Below are positions 39,933-51,819 of a stretch of 64,000 nt of DNA, piece by piece. Position 1 is the stretch's first letter, and each line of letters starts with the position of its first letter. Below the pieces are notes generated by a model that was not told the DNA's origin, ran no database searches, and worked only from the letters and a program-made list of their open reading frames with translations. A program made the translations under genes and the position numbers. The DNA lies in NCBI RefSeq assembly GCF_964355755.1, contig NC_092672.1, positions 19,714,501 to 19,778,500 of the forward strand, given 5' to 3'. The stretch is from Antedon mediterranea (Eukaryota; Echinodermata; Crinoidea; Comatulida; Antedonidae).

Positions 39933-40558
39933 AGACCCCTTCCCTGCAATTTTGGACGTTTTTTGGAAAATAATACATATATATCACTTTAAAAACATTA
40001 AACCATGTCATTCCTTGTCTTAAATGTACGTTTTATGGTAAATTATGATAAAAAGTGAGAAACAATGCACTACCTAAGTAGCTCGCGGCGATCGACCTCT
40101 CGTGGACGGTCTCAGGCCTAGCCTAGCTAGGCTTAGTTTTGTAGGCCTAGCTGGTAAACATCGGTAACGTACGAACATCGTACGCTAGCTATATACCTAG
40201 CCTGACGTTGTATAGTTGCTGCATTAATTGTCTTTCTATTTTTGCCAGACTCCGTTGATACAAATTGGGGAACACCCGGTATTTTCGCTGAAAAGTTAGG
40301 AGTCTTCCATTTGTTTTGGCTTCACGATCGATCGAAAAGTGGGCGAATTACAGGTGAAAAACAAAAATATCAATCCGCGCGCAATGCATTTTGGGATTTA
40401 TAGCGGGCCGCTATAATTATTAAAATCGATTTATTTTTCACATTTTTAACCGTTTAAAGACGAAAAAAGTTATCGCAATAGGACCATATAGTATTATTTT
40501 TACATTAAATATAGTTTGTGATCTTAAATTAGATCTAAAAAACGTAGGGAATGGGGCT
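39933..40558. mobile_element. Probable TTAA-flanked DNA element (626 bp), no ORF
   Basis: Starts AGACCCCTTCCCTGC and ends with GTAGGGAATGGGGCT (inverted, few mismatches), with TTAA directly outside both ends (39929-39932 and 40559-40562). The interior has CpG-rich patches and no transposase frame. Copy B does not contain it. The ends differ from the MITE at 13379 despite the same target. Confidence 0.6.
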
Positions 40559-40562
40559 TTAA

Positions 40563-42497
40563 TATACAGGTTTTTTGATGCGAGTAGTTGAAAAGGCTTA
40601 TTTCTTTTCAAATTCACCCGTGTGTTTTTCGCGTTGCTGTTCTATTGTTAGTCAACTGAAGCTATTGTTAATTGAAAGGCGGGTTACATAACCTTTACAC
40701 CAAACTCGCATACACATGCTTGTAGTGAAATTAGCCTAAATCACACACAGCATTATAAGACACACACTTTCCGGTGACTAAATCTGATGTAGAAGAATTT
40801 TACAGCAGGCGGAGGTATGCACTCTCGGAGTGTCTTCCTAGTTGTTTATGTGCATACTGTAGTAGGCTACATAATAAGCAGCTCTTAGCACGATCAATTG
40901 ATTGTCTACAAGATTCCAATTGTACAACTCTGTCAATAACCAATGCTAATTACATATAATTCAAGCAGGCAATAGATAACAGAATTGTTTCTATGAATTA
41001 AAATGCCCACATCAAATATCCAACACAAGTAACAGATTTAATGTCTAAAGTATCATCTCTTTAAAGCCTTACCGAAGAGATTTTTAGTCATATTCACTGA
41101 CAACATAGATGAAAAGGTATAGCATGTACTGTATAATGAACACAATGATGATGAAAACAATTATGAAGTATCATATTAAGAAGATGTATACTGTCACACT
41201 TTGTAATAAACAATGCACTTTATAACAAGTTTGTATCACTTCGGAATAACCTGTCACTTTGTAACTAATAATTTGTGTGAGAAGTGTGATAATTACAGGA
41301 TATTACAACAATAGTGAAACAGTAAAACAGGATTATATACAAACAATGAGGACATTTTTAATTTAAATAAATGTTCAATACGATTTATAAAGTTTTATTG
41401 TGAGACAAATTTCATTATTATCATATAGCATTCCATTATTCTGTACATTTTCATCAATTTTATCTCCAATAAAGTAATGTTTTTACTTATCTATAGTAGA
41501 AGGTATGTGATGTATGATATGTACGCCTATTTTTAATAATAGGATTAGGAGGACCAAATCATCAATAGTTGCAAATTGTTAAAAAATGTTGAGTCTAATT
41601 TAATTTTTCATGTTCAATCACAGCTAATGCTATAAGATCATAGAGGTAATCATTGTATTTAACTACTGTGGAGTAGCTTTGTGTCACTTATTACTGTTCT
41701 ATTGATCAGATCACAGTACATAATATCTCTGATTAAAGTGAATTTATTTGTTTCATAATGATTCCTCTACATACTGATCTTAATAAAAATGTCATGATGA
41801 CAATTAATTCATTAGATAAACACCCACACACATTAAAGTAAATCTGATAAATTGTTGTCTCATGTAAATTATTTTCAATTGTCAAATAGATCTAACGTCA
41901 TTCTAACAGTTTTGTTTCATTTGCTTCTTTATTGTCAATTATTAATATTATTTTTTTTGGTGCATATTATATACAGTACATACATAAATCATTTATATTG
42001 GACCTTATCAAAAATATTTCAAAGCATATCACAGATAACTAAAACTAAATAGTTAAAAAAAAGAATGTCAAATATTTTGTATGCTATTTTTTACCCAAAA
42101 TAGTTTTGCTTTATTTATTTTCTTTGGCCTTATATTTATTTTGACCAATATTCTATCTATGCATATAGAACAAACAAAATGCCAAAGTAACAAGCTATTT
42201 TTTTATTAACCGCATAATGTATATTTTCAAATGTAAAACAAATCGGAATAGCTCACACAAAACAACAAATTGTACATGCTTTATAAAACAATATTTAAAA
42301 ATGTGTTGTTTAGAAAATTAACTGAAGACATTGTTGTGGGAAAATAGGACAAGTAGATCAAAATGCAAGATAAACATTTATTATTCAATAAGGATGTTGT
42401 ATAAAACTATAAGATATTTAATCATTTTATTTTATTACGTATTAACATGTTGTACTGTATGTTTTGTAATATTGTTAATGTTTAATATATTCAATAG
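40563..42497. other. Putative intron 3 region, copy A; no gene
   Basis: Collinear with copy B around 40850-41215 / 63575-63858. Otherwise AT-rich with short non-conserved frames only. Confidence 0.45.
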
Positions 42498-42590
42498 AAT
42501 GGTCATACACCATTACATGTTGCTGCTCAAGTGGGCAGTACTGAAATCTGCAATCAGATATGCCTGCATGGAGCAAAATGTTCAAAATAA
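42498..42590 (+). pseudogene. Defective ankyrin-repeat exon 4 (copy A)
   Basis: After TTCAATAG the frame reads NGHTPLHVAAQVGSTEICNQ, a good ankyrin repeat start in phase 0 with exon 3, then GAKCSK and a stop. A shift of frame would restore an NVQNK-like end, and the donor GT expected before AAGTCATAC (compare GTAAGTCATAC after exon 3) is missing. Either the exon is a decayed pseudo-exon or the gene now ends here with a shortened last repeat. The remnant in copy B (62446-62466) is even more eroded. Confidence 0.65.
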
Positions 42591-42978
42591 GTCATACATT
42601 CATTATTTTTCATTATATGTTAATCTGAAATTTCACTCTTCATTTTACTTATAATCGAATAGTAATACATTCTTAAAATGTTTAAAAAAAAAAACAGAAT
42701 TGATCAATAAATGTGTAATAATATGCCAAAATAGTATGAATAATTTTATTCTGAAATAATTATGAACAACACTTGTTATTTGTATAAAATAAAATTCTCA
42801 AAATCATCTATTAAAACTTTTAATCAACTGTTTGTATTAGCAAATGTACTTCACGTTTGTGCAGGCATGATCTTATATACACATAAAACACAATATTTTT
42901 GATGTGAGTAAAAGATTTCATCATTCAATGCTAAAATGAGAACTTGAGTTGTACAACACAGTTTTTAAATGTTTGTTA

Positions 42979-43262
42979 TTTTATTTCATTTCATTTATTC
43001 ATTCGACCAATATTAAAACAGATACAGAACAGAAAAAAGCACATGGTCAGGGGCAAATAAAGCAAAACAATTACTATAACCGCCCTGGCTTTTAAACACG
43101 ATGTAGCTCTCGTTCTGCAAAACCTAGCAACTAACGAAAAACAGTGACGTAAAGCTTGAAAATCCCCTTTTAGAAGGTGACATCTTTTGTGCCTTCTATT
43201 TGCATAAGCGATGTTTAGGTAGTAATACGCAGGGTGGTTTTGGGCAAAGAGCAATAGATATA
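42979..43262 (-). mobile_element. LINE 3' end fragment, minus strand
   Basis: Minus strand ends TTGGTCGAATGAATAAATGA with an ATGAA-type tail; upstream GCCCCTGACCATGTGC. Same family of 3' ends as 31755-31920. No RT domain is retained. Confidence 0.6.
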
Positions 43263-44329
43263 CTGTAAATTAAAACAACAAAATACAAAAAATATTGCAC
43301 CAAGTAAAACATTTGTACAAGCTTATTAAAAAGTCTCTTGATGTTCAAAATTAGTATAAGGGACCTATACATAAATAAACAAAATTAAATAATTAAAAGA
43401 TTAATAATCGGTTATTGAAAATTTAACTACTGTAATTTAATAGAAGTTGCCTTAACATAGTAGCACAAATTAAATTGTAAATTTTGATTAAAATCTTTAT
43501 TAACTCAAGATCCTGTATATAATTTAAAGGATAACGGAACAATAGACATAAATTGGCATTTCTCAACATTGGGACAATTAAGAATTGAGAATAGAGTTGT
43601 AGCTTGATGATAGCAATCTAAGGGTCCTGTGTTTCATGTTTTTAAGAATAAAAACTTATTTCATTGTATCCTATAACTATTTTAAACATTGATGCTTTCA
43701 AGTAAATTTAAAACAATTAATGGATATTATAATTGAAGACTATCTAAGTTGTAATCCAGCAGATGCGGACATTCAGGCAACCCTTGTGAATCACAAACGT
43801 TAAAGAGTGAAAAAGTTCATTAAATGATGAAGCCTTGTCATAAAACAGTAGAATTGAAGCAATTTTATGATACATTACAGAAGGATAATCACTAGATTTA
43901 TTTTTACATTTCATCTGACTCCAAAATCTTATTTCTACAGTAGCCTTGTATGTTTAGCTAAAGAATATATTTACACTGACAGTACAGTATCTCAAGCTAA
44001 CTTTAAATTATTTTTGTCATTTCTTAAAATATAAAACAAAACAGAAGAGCACAAAACAGGTCAATGTCAAAATTAGGACGGGTTTCAAAATTAATTTATC
44101 TCCCTATTCTTCTCAGTGCAAATCAAATTCAATTCAACTTTAGCGTCTAAATGAGAGGGGTATACATAGCTATGATATGCCTATAGTTTAAGTACGTTGT
44201 AAAGTGTGTAAATGAATAGGTGTCATATTAGTTGATAATTAAAATATCCAATTTTGATACTGCGGTTCCCCACCCTTCTCCTCTCACCATCCCAGCCACA
44301 ATCAACAAACCTTAACTCCTTCCCTGGAC
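43263..44329. other. No gene seen
   Basis: AT-rich spacer with only short non-conserved frames. No repeat or exon was recognised. Confidence 0.45.
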
Positions 44330-44498
44330 AGTTCAAAAGTAGTAACTTTCCCTATAGTACAATTTCAATCATATAGGCTACTTCATTCGGCCAGTATTTC
44401 CGCTCCTCCTCCCTCCCAACACACCCCAGATACTGGGTGATGTGCTTAAGACGGTTCCAGTACAAATTATGTTAGCCATCATTCAATTGAATTGAAAT

Positions 44499-44687
44499 AT
44501 ATATTTATACTGGGTAACCTCTTCAGTCAAAGACTGGTCTCCCAGAGGGCCCAGTTGGTGATCAGTGGCTGTGATGTACTAATACACCGGGGTAACCCCC
44601 TACTCGTCTCGAAAGATGTATTAGGTTCTTTAAAGTGCACACGAGCTAGATGTGTACACTGGACCTACGGTTTATAGTCCTTATCCC
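44499..44687 (-). mobile_element. 5'-truncated tRNA-derived SINE, minus strand
   Basis: Closely matches the body and 3' part of the SINE at 32735-33058 (GATCACCAACTGGGCCCTCT and GGATAAGGACTATAAACCG in complement), but stops before the tRNA-like head, so it is a 5'-truncated copy. Confidence 0.85.
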
Positions 44688-44769
44688 ATAATCCCTCAGT
44701 GGCAGTTTTCAAATGTAGTTTAAAACATTCCCAGTACAGTTTCGGTCATGATGATAGGCCTACATCCCC

Positions 44770-45855
44770 GGGTGTCACGAAAGCTCAGACCACGAAAGCT
44801 CAGACCCCCTAAGACCTAAGATCACGAAAGCTAAGACCCAACACCTAAGATTACAAATACTAATATATACTACAGCTTAAAAACAATACTTGTTTATCCA
44901 TACATAATTTTAAACACAGTAGGTTTCATTTATTACCATAAATATAATTTAATACTACCGCAAAACATAGATAAACTCACATTATTTTCGCCCGTTGAGT
45001 AAATGTATATTTTTTCTTTACAACAAACAAACTTGACGGGTTGTTTGTTGGTATATATTTACTCCATTGTGTTGCTTCAGAGGATGTTTTTCTTACGCAC
45101 CTGCCTTTCTTGTATTTTGACTCCAAATTTGTTGACTAACTTTATCCTGAACACCACACTTTAAAATTAGGACTTATAAGTACTTTCAGAAGGAGAAACA
45201 CATAATAACAAATAAATAAATCCTTCAAATTGATGATTTAACAGATGTGTTTCTTTGTATACTGTAATGACAATGTAACTCCTCGAGCTCCCCATGCTCA
45301 ATGTTTTTGTTTCTATGGAGCGCCAAAAGAGCAACAATAATAGTACAAGTATAAAAACAGAAAGAAAACGAAACAAAAAAACTTATCATGATTTTTAAAT
45401 TAAAATTTATTTGCCAGTATTTATTTCTTCGTACTTGCATGATTATACTATTATCATTACAATTTTAATTTTACATTGTTCCATCCACACTGTAGATGGA
45501 CTCCACAGAGTTTTCAGCCCTCTATATAATTTTTGCTCTTTTGACGTTCCATAGAAACAAAAACATTGAACATGGCCCATGGAGTAGGCCTACTGTACTG
45601 TAGGCTAGTCATTTTGTGTGCGAGAAAAACGTCTGTAAAATCATCAATTTAAAAATGTATTTGTTACTTTTTATGTGATTCTTTTTCATGAAAGTGCCAA
45701 TTCTAAGGTGTGGTATTCAGAATAAATGTTGGGAGTTAAAATACAAGGCAGGTGCGAAAGATAAATATTTGTAATCTTAGGTGTTGGGTCTTAGCTTTCG
45801 TGATCTTAGGTCTTAGGGGGTCTGAGCTTTCGTGGTCTGAGCTTTCGTGACACCC
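44770..45855. mobile_element. Foldback family FB-A, copy 2 (1086 bp)
   Basis: Nearly identical to copy 1 (3089-4173) along its whole length. Flanked by the 10-bp direct repeat CTACATCCCC at 44760-44769 and 45856-45865, different from that of copy 1, so it is an independent insertion. The word-built ends and diverged inner arms are preserved. Confidence 0.93.
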
Positions 45856-46250
45856 CTACATCCCCATCCCAAACTCAGCCCCTTCCCAGGGAATAAATAA
45901 AATACTTTTTCCAACCACAATTCTGGTCAATTTGATAGCCTACTACCCCTAGCCTAAGCAAAATCCCCACTATCCCTTGAACCCCAATTCCCAACCCCCT
46001 CCCCCTCTCCCACCAAATCCCCGGACTTTTTTTAATGTAGTTTAAAACCTTCCCGGTACAATTGCGATCATTTTGATATCCCATATGTATGGTTACGTGC
46101 AGAAACAGAAATTTGTATAACGAACAAACATCGAAAGTGGGGAAAATTGGGCCATTTTGACCACATTTTGGCCCCTAACTTGGATCCTAGATGGCGGATG
46201 ATGTTGAAATGTAGTTTAGAACCTTCCCGATACAATTACGGTCATTTAAA

Positions 46251-47263
46251 TCAATTAAATCAATTATAATCAAACCACTCACAATAATTATAAATCAAAT
46301 GATAAACTGAAAATAGCCAGAGTTATACCTTTGTTTAAAAATGGTGATAACTCTTGTTTTACAAATTATCGTCCAATTTCGTTGCTCCCTGCAATATCCA
46401 ACATTTTTGAAAAAGTAATTTACAACCAATTATATTTGCACTTTCAAATAAATAAATTATTTTATAGCAGCCAATATGGTTTTCGGTCAGGCCATTCTAC
46501 GGAATTAGCTGCACTTGAGCTTGTAGATAAAGTTATTCAAGACATGGACAATTATGAAATACCAATTAACATATATTTGGACCTATCAAAAGCATTTGAT
46601 ACATTGGATCACAAAATAATGTTGCATAAATTGAATCATTATGGCCTTCATTCGAATTCACTTAATCTTATGAAGGATTATTTAACTAATCGTAAACAAT
46701 ATGTGGACATTAATGGAACTCAATCTGATATTTTACAGATAACTACAGGTGTTCCACAAGGATCAATACTGGGTCCGCTTTTGTTTATCATATACATAAA
46801 CGATATCGCAAACGTTAGCACTATTTTTAAAACTATAATATATGCAGACGATACAACACTTATAAGCACCCTCAGGACATGTAATCCAATTAACAACATT
46901 CTCAACATTGAACTTGATAAAGTTAGTGAATGGCTTAAATTAAACAAATTATCTTTAAATGTGTTGAAATCGAAGTATATGATATTTCATATGAGTAAAC
47001 GTCGTGTTGATACGTTGGATATAGAAATTGACAATGTTAAGATTCAGCGGGTTCATAATTTCAACTTCCTTGGTATAATAATTAATGAACATCTAAATTG
47101 GAATAGCCATGGTGATTATATTTCAAATAAGATTTCCAAAACTATTGGCATTTTAAATAAACTCAAGCGCTTTATCCCAGCAAATGTTATGAATATTTTA
47201 TATAACTCTTTAGTTGTTTCACACATAAATTATGGTATACTGCTTTGTATGTTTATACAGTAG
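46251..47263 (+). pseudogene. Truncated LINE reverse transcriptase (~330 aa, plus strand)
   Basis: Open frame from ~46270 (KLKIARVIPLFKNGD) through NYRPISLLPAISNIFEKVI, QYGFRSGHST, YLDLSKAFDTLDHKI, GVPQGSILGPLLFIIYINDI and the catalytic YADDTT to NFLGIIINEHLNWNSH and a stop at 47261-47263. The endonuclease and the C-terminal tail are missing, and the sequence after YGILL is out of frame, so this is a 5'- and 3'-broken copy. It is a different family from the complete LINE at 5253-9345 (clear amino-acid divergence). The frame lacks a natural ATG at its start. Confidence 0.88.
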
Positions 47264-47581
47264 TACAGTTAAAACTTAAGAAAGCGATAAAATGGCAAGA
47301 GGCAATAATAAAAAGATTAAAATGTAGGCCTACAATAAAAATGCAAACATTTTTTTTAATTTGGAATAATTTATATAACTTTAAAAGTCATTGCAGTCAT
47401 TTCCCAGGTACGTACTTCTCAAGATCCAGGTCATAGAATGTAGAGTAACTCTACTTCAGCAGCAGCACACGTGTGTGATGGCATGATGGTTCATCAAAAA
47501 AAGTTCTCAAAATGAAACATGGATGTGGTGAACAAGTTGTTACGTTTGTTACTGGTAATATTTTGTGGTAATAATGTATAG

Positions 47582-48658
47582 GGGTGTCACGAAAGCTCAG
47601 ACCACGAAAGCTCAGACCCCCTAAGACCTAAGATCACGAAAGCTAAGACCTAACACCTAAGATTACAAATACTAAGATATACTACAGCTTAAAAACAATA
47701 CTTGTTTATCCATACATAATTTTAAACACAGTAGGTTTCATTTATTACCATAAATATAATTTAATACTACCGCAAAACATAGATAAACTCACATTATTTT
47801 CGCCCGTTGAGTAAATGTATATTTTTTCTTTACAACAAACAAACTTGACGGGTTGTTTGTTGGTATATATTTACTCCATTGTGTTGGTTCAGAGGATGTT
47901 TTACTTACGCACCTGCCTTTCTTGTATTTTGACTCCAAATTTGTTGACTAACTTTATCCTGAACACCACACATTAAAATTAGGACTTATAAGTACTTTCA
48001 GAAGGAGAAACACATAATAACAAATAAATAAATCCTTTAAATTGATGATTTTACAGATGTGTTTCTTTGTATACTGTAATGTAACTCCTCGAGCTCCCCA
48101 TGCTCAATGTTTTTGTTTCTATGGAGCGCCAAAAGAGCAACAATAATAGTACAAGTATAAAAACAGAAAGAAAACGAAACAAAAAAACTTGTGATTTTTA
48201 AATGAAAATTTATTTGCCAGTATTTATTTCTTCGTACTTGCATGATTATACTATTATCATTACAATTTTAATTTTACATTGTTCCATCCACACTGTAGAT
48301 GGACTCCACAGAGTTTTCAGCCCTCTATATAATTTTTGCTCTTTTGACGTTCCATAGAAACAAAAACATTGAACATGGCCCATGGGGTAGGCCTACTGTA
48401 CTGTAGGCTAGTCATTTTGTGTGCGAGAAAAACGTCTGTAAAATCATCAATTTAAAAATGTATTTGTTACTTTTTATGTGATTCTTTTTCATGAAAGTGC
48501 CAATTCTAAGGTGTGGTATTCAGAATAAATGTTAGGAGTTAAAATACAAGGCAGGTGCGAAAGATAAATATTTGTAATCTTAGGTGTTGGGTCTTAGCTT
48601 TCGTGATCTTAGGTCTTAGGGGGTCTGAGCTTTCGTGGTCTGAGCTTTCGTGACACCC
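47582..48658. mobile_element. Foldback family FB-A, copy 3 (1077 bp)
   Basis: Third near-identical copy, differing by a few substitutions and small deletions (e.g. GACAAT missing near 48080). Flanked by the 10-bp direct repeat TAATGTATAG at 47572-47581 and 48659-48668. It lies in the same orientation as copies 1 and 2, 1.7 kb from copy 2. Confidence 0.93.
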
Positions 48659-48668
48659 TAATGTATAG

Positions 48669-49148
48669 TATAGTGAATGTTGATAGACAAAAATGGCGAA
48701 ATAAATGTAAAGGTACACTCTACTAAACTACTAGGCTAGCCTAGGCCTAAATACTACTCTACTACTACTAGTCTAGGCCTAGCTAAGCCCTAGGCTAAGT
48801 GTCTGTAGGCGTACTACTACTTATGTAGGGTGATGTAGGCCTATGGCTATACTAGACAAAAAGGGTGCTGGAGTAATAGTATCGTAGAAGGAACAGGTAG
48901 GCTGGCCCAGGCCTAGTACAAGTTAGGCCTATAGCTAGCTAGGCCTAGGTACTGTTTAGGCATAGCATACTACGTACTAGGCCTGTCTTGCTTACTAGGC
49001 CTAGGCATAATATTAGGCCTATACAGTAGGATAGATAATCATAGCACTTTTCCTACTGGAATTACGGAAAGACTTAAAAAAAAAGGTTTCAAGATGATTT
49101 TAGGGGCCAAACCATATCATATAATATAATTATAAATAAAGGAAGTAC
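48669..49148. repeat. AGGCCTA/CTAGGC low-complexity tract
   Basis: About 48715-49030 is dense in TAGGCCTA, CTAGGCCT and ACTACTACT words with no clean period. Similar tracts are at 2260-2370. No gene seen. Confidence 0.65.
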
Positions 49149-49157
49149 ATTTGTTAA

Positions 49158-49935
49158 CGCCGTGGCTAAAGATACGGTACCGTATTCTAACTTCTGTTTA
49201 CTAAAGGTACGGTAAAATTGCATTACGTCATAACCAGCCAATGGGGTGCTGGTACGTGTGTGACGTCATCGTATAAGGACTTTGGATTTTTTCATATCAC
49301 GAAAACAGTGATCAACCGCATTTTCTTTATGCTTCATTTATCGCGATTATCGCCGTCGTGTGTGACAAAAACTAAATGTAGCCTACGTCTGTTATTATTA
49401 TTAAATATTATTGAAAAGCCAAAACATGTTGATTTTAATTCTAGAATACAAAAAACCGTTTCAAAAGAGGCCTAGGCCTACTTACTACGTACTATATAAC
49501 CTCATTATATGAGTTTGTTTGTGTAGGGAAAGCGATGCCAGGCTGGGTATGTTGACATGTGTGCGCTGATTTCTGTGACTCAGACCTGGGGCTACTGTCT
49601 AAAAATCATAGTATTTGAGGGCCCCTTTATTGTCCGCATTTGCTTGTTGTTTATGGTCACCATTGTAAACAAAGTTTAATAAAAAATATAGGCCTAAAGG
49701 CCATTTGGAATAAAACCCTCATCAGCGCACACACGTACACCCATGCAGCCTGGCGCCGCCGTCAGGAATTCTCAACATACACAACAGACGCGATATGAAA
49801 AAAAAATCAAAAGTCCTTATACGATGACGTCACACACGTACTAGCACCCCATTGGCTGATTATGACGTAATGCAATTTTACCGTATCTTTAGTAAACAGA
49901 AGTTAGAATACGGTACCGTATCTTTAGCCACAGCG
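49158..49935. mobile_element. Foldback family FB-B (778 bp) with 9-bp target duplication
   Basis: Ends CGCCGTGGCTAAAGATACGG and its near-perfect complement. The inverted arms extend ~145 bp with few mismatches (ACGGTACCGTATTCTAACTT, GTGTGACGTCATCGTATAAG) and continue, diverged, to about 49570 and 49720 (GCCAGGCTG..GTGTGCGCTGAT). The 9-bp ATTTGTTAA flanks both sides (49149-49157 and 49936-49944). No transposase frame. The end sequence is unlike FB-A and is not made of short words. MULE-like ancestry is possible from the 9-bp duplication. Confidence 0.9.
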
Positions 49936-49944
49936 ATTTGTTAA

Positions 49945-50379
49945 ACATCTTTGTATAAAAATTGATTAAATTCACATCTTTAATGAATGGTGGTACAGAA
50001 TAGTTGTAGCTCTGTTGTTAAGAAAGCTAATTGTAATACTGTACTCCCTGTCCAAATTGGTGGGCTGCCTTTTGATGGATTACTTCCTGGCCTAGCCTTT
50101 GATGATAAGATGGAAGCAATGGATTAACTGAATAAAGTTTACTTAGAACAGTAGGTGTGTGTTTATAACAAAGAAAGATGAATGTTTTCATTTTTTAGTG
50201 AATTACTGATTCTATTTAACTCAGCACTGCCTTGAAAATTTCTCCCCATTACATTCAAGTCACAAACATTAACTAATGCCAAGGCATGATAACATGCTGC
50301 CACAGCTGCCAGCTATACTGCAGTATCACCTAGTTTATTTAGCAGGGTTCTGGAATATCAGCAGAAGTTGTAGCAAAGC
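49945..50379. other. Lead-in to the 72-bp array; possible old exon
   Basis: Resembles 4600-4800. At 50344 a TTTATTTAGCAG acceptor-like site is followed by an open frame reading GISAEVVAKHLASYG that runs directly into the array. This may be a remnant of an exon from which the array expanded; it is not recognised as a known protein. Confidence 0.35.
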
Positions 50380-51819
50380 ATCTTGCATCTTATGGTTTGT
50401 TACCTTCAGTAGCTATTAAATCAAATCAATATCACAGGCAGAATAGCAAAGAATCTTGCATCTTATGGTTGTTACCTTCAGTAGCTATTAAATCAAATCA
50501 TTATCACAGGCAGAATAGCAAAGCATCTTGCATATTATGGTTGTTACCTTCAGTAGCTATTAAATCAAATCAATATAACAGGCAGAATAGCAAAGCATCT
50601 TGCATCTTATGGTTGTTACCTTCAGTAGCTATTAAATCAAATCATTATCACAGGCAGAATAGCAAAGCATCTTGCATCTTGTGGTTGTTACATTCAGTAG
50701 CTATTAAATCAAATCAATATCACAGGCAGAATAGCAAAGCATCTTGCATCTTGTGGTTGTTACCTTCAGTAGCTATTAAATCAAATCATTATCACAGGCA
50801 GAATAGCAAAGCATCTTGCATCTTATGGTTGTTACCTTCAGTAGCTATTAAATCAAATCATTATCACAGGCAGAATAGCAAAGCATCTTGCATCTTGTGG
50901 TTGTTACCTTCAGTAGCTATTAAATCAAATCAATATCACAGGAAGAATAGCAAAGCATCTTGCATCTTATGGTTGTTACCTTCAGTAGCTATTAAATCAA
51001 ATCAATATCACAGGCAGAATAGCAAAGCATCTTGTATCTTATGGTTGTTACCTTCAGTAGCTATTAAATCAAATCAATATCACAGGCAGAATAGCAAAGC
51101 ATCTTGCATCTTGTGGTTGTTACCTTCAGTAGCTATTAATTCAAATCATTATCACAGGCAGAATAGCAAAGCATCTTGCATCTTGTGGTTGTTACCTTCA
51201 GTAGCTATTAAATCAAATCATTATCACAGGCAGAATAGCAAAGCATCTTGCATCTTGTGGTTGTTACCTTCAGTAGCTATTAAATCAAATCAATATCACA
51301 GGCAGAATAGCAAAGCATCTTGCATCTTGTGGTTATTACCTTCAGTAGCTATTAAATCAAATCATTATCACAGGCAGAATAGCAAAGCATCTTGCATCTT
51401 ATGGTTGTTACCTTCAGTAGCTATTAAATCAAATCATTATCACAGGCAGAATAGTAGCAAAGCATCTTGCATCTTATGGTTGTTACCTTCAGTAGCTATT
51501 AAATCAAATCATTATCACAGGCAGAATAGCAAAGCATCTTGCATCTTATGGTTGTTACCTTCAGTAGCTATTAAATCAAATCATTATCACAGGCAGAATA
51601 GCAAAGCATCTTGTATCTTATGGTTGTTACCTTCAGTAGCTATTAAACCAAATCAATATCACAGGCAGAATAGGAAAGCATCTTGCATCTTATGGTTGTT
51701 ACCTTCAGTAGCTATTAAATCAAATCATTATCACAGGCAGAATAGCAAACCATCTTGCATCTTGTGGTTGTTACCTTCAGTAGCTATTAAATCAAATCAA
51801 TATCACAGGCAGAATGGCA
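50380..51819. repeat. 72-bp minisatellite, 20 units
   Basis: The unit contains TTACCTTCAGTAGCTATTAA, CACAGGCAGAATAGCAAAGC and ATCTTGCATCTTATGGTTG. Two main variants (CAATAT and CATTAT) are interspersed. An uninterrupted plus-strand frame of 24-residue units crosses the array because 72 is a multiple of three. One unit contains an extra AGT triplet, which keeps the frame. Coding function is not supported. Confidence 0.95.

Larger units (their letters stand above)
30168..41220. repeat. Segmental duplication, locus copy A (U2)
   Basis: Collinear with 54250-63858 (copy B). Shared landmarks: TTTGAATGGG..CATACAGCACAAC, the minisatellite, ankyrin exons 1-3, LINE 3' ends, the MITE at 36734/60348, and CAATTGATTGTCTACAAGAT at about 40895/63615. 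Copy A alone carries two SINEs, an extra LINE fragment and a TTAA-flanked element; copy B alone has the MITE at 61767 and the LINE end at 63859. Unit U2 really begins at 19008, before the DIRS insertions. Confidence 0.85.
44330..46250. repeat. Degenerate tandem array interrupted by a SINE and a foldback element
   Basis: A ~45-bp motif of the form AATGTAGTTTAAAACCTTCC..TACAATT-CGGTCATTTTGATAG recurs at about 44335, 44711, 45895, 46035 and 46208, with C-rich spacers (CCCCTCCCC). The SINE fragment (44499-44687) and foldback copy 2 (44770-45855) lie within it; the latter duplicated CTACATCCCC of the array on insertion. Confidence 0.6.
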
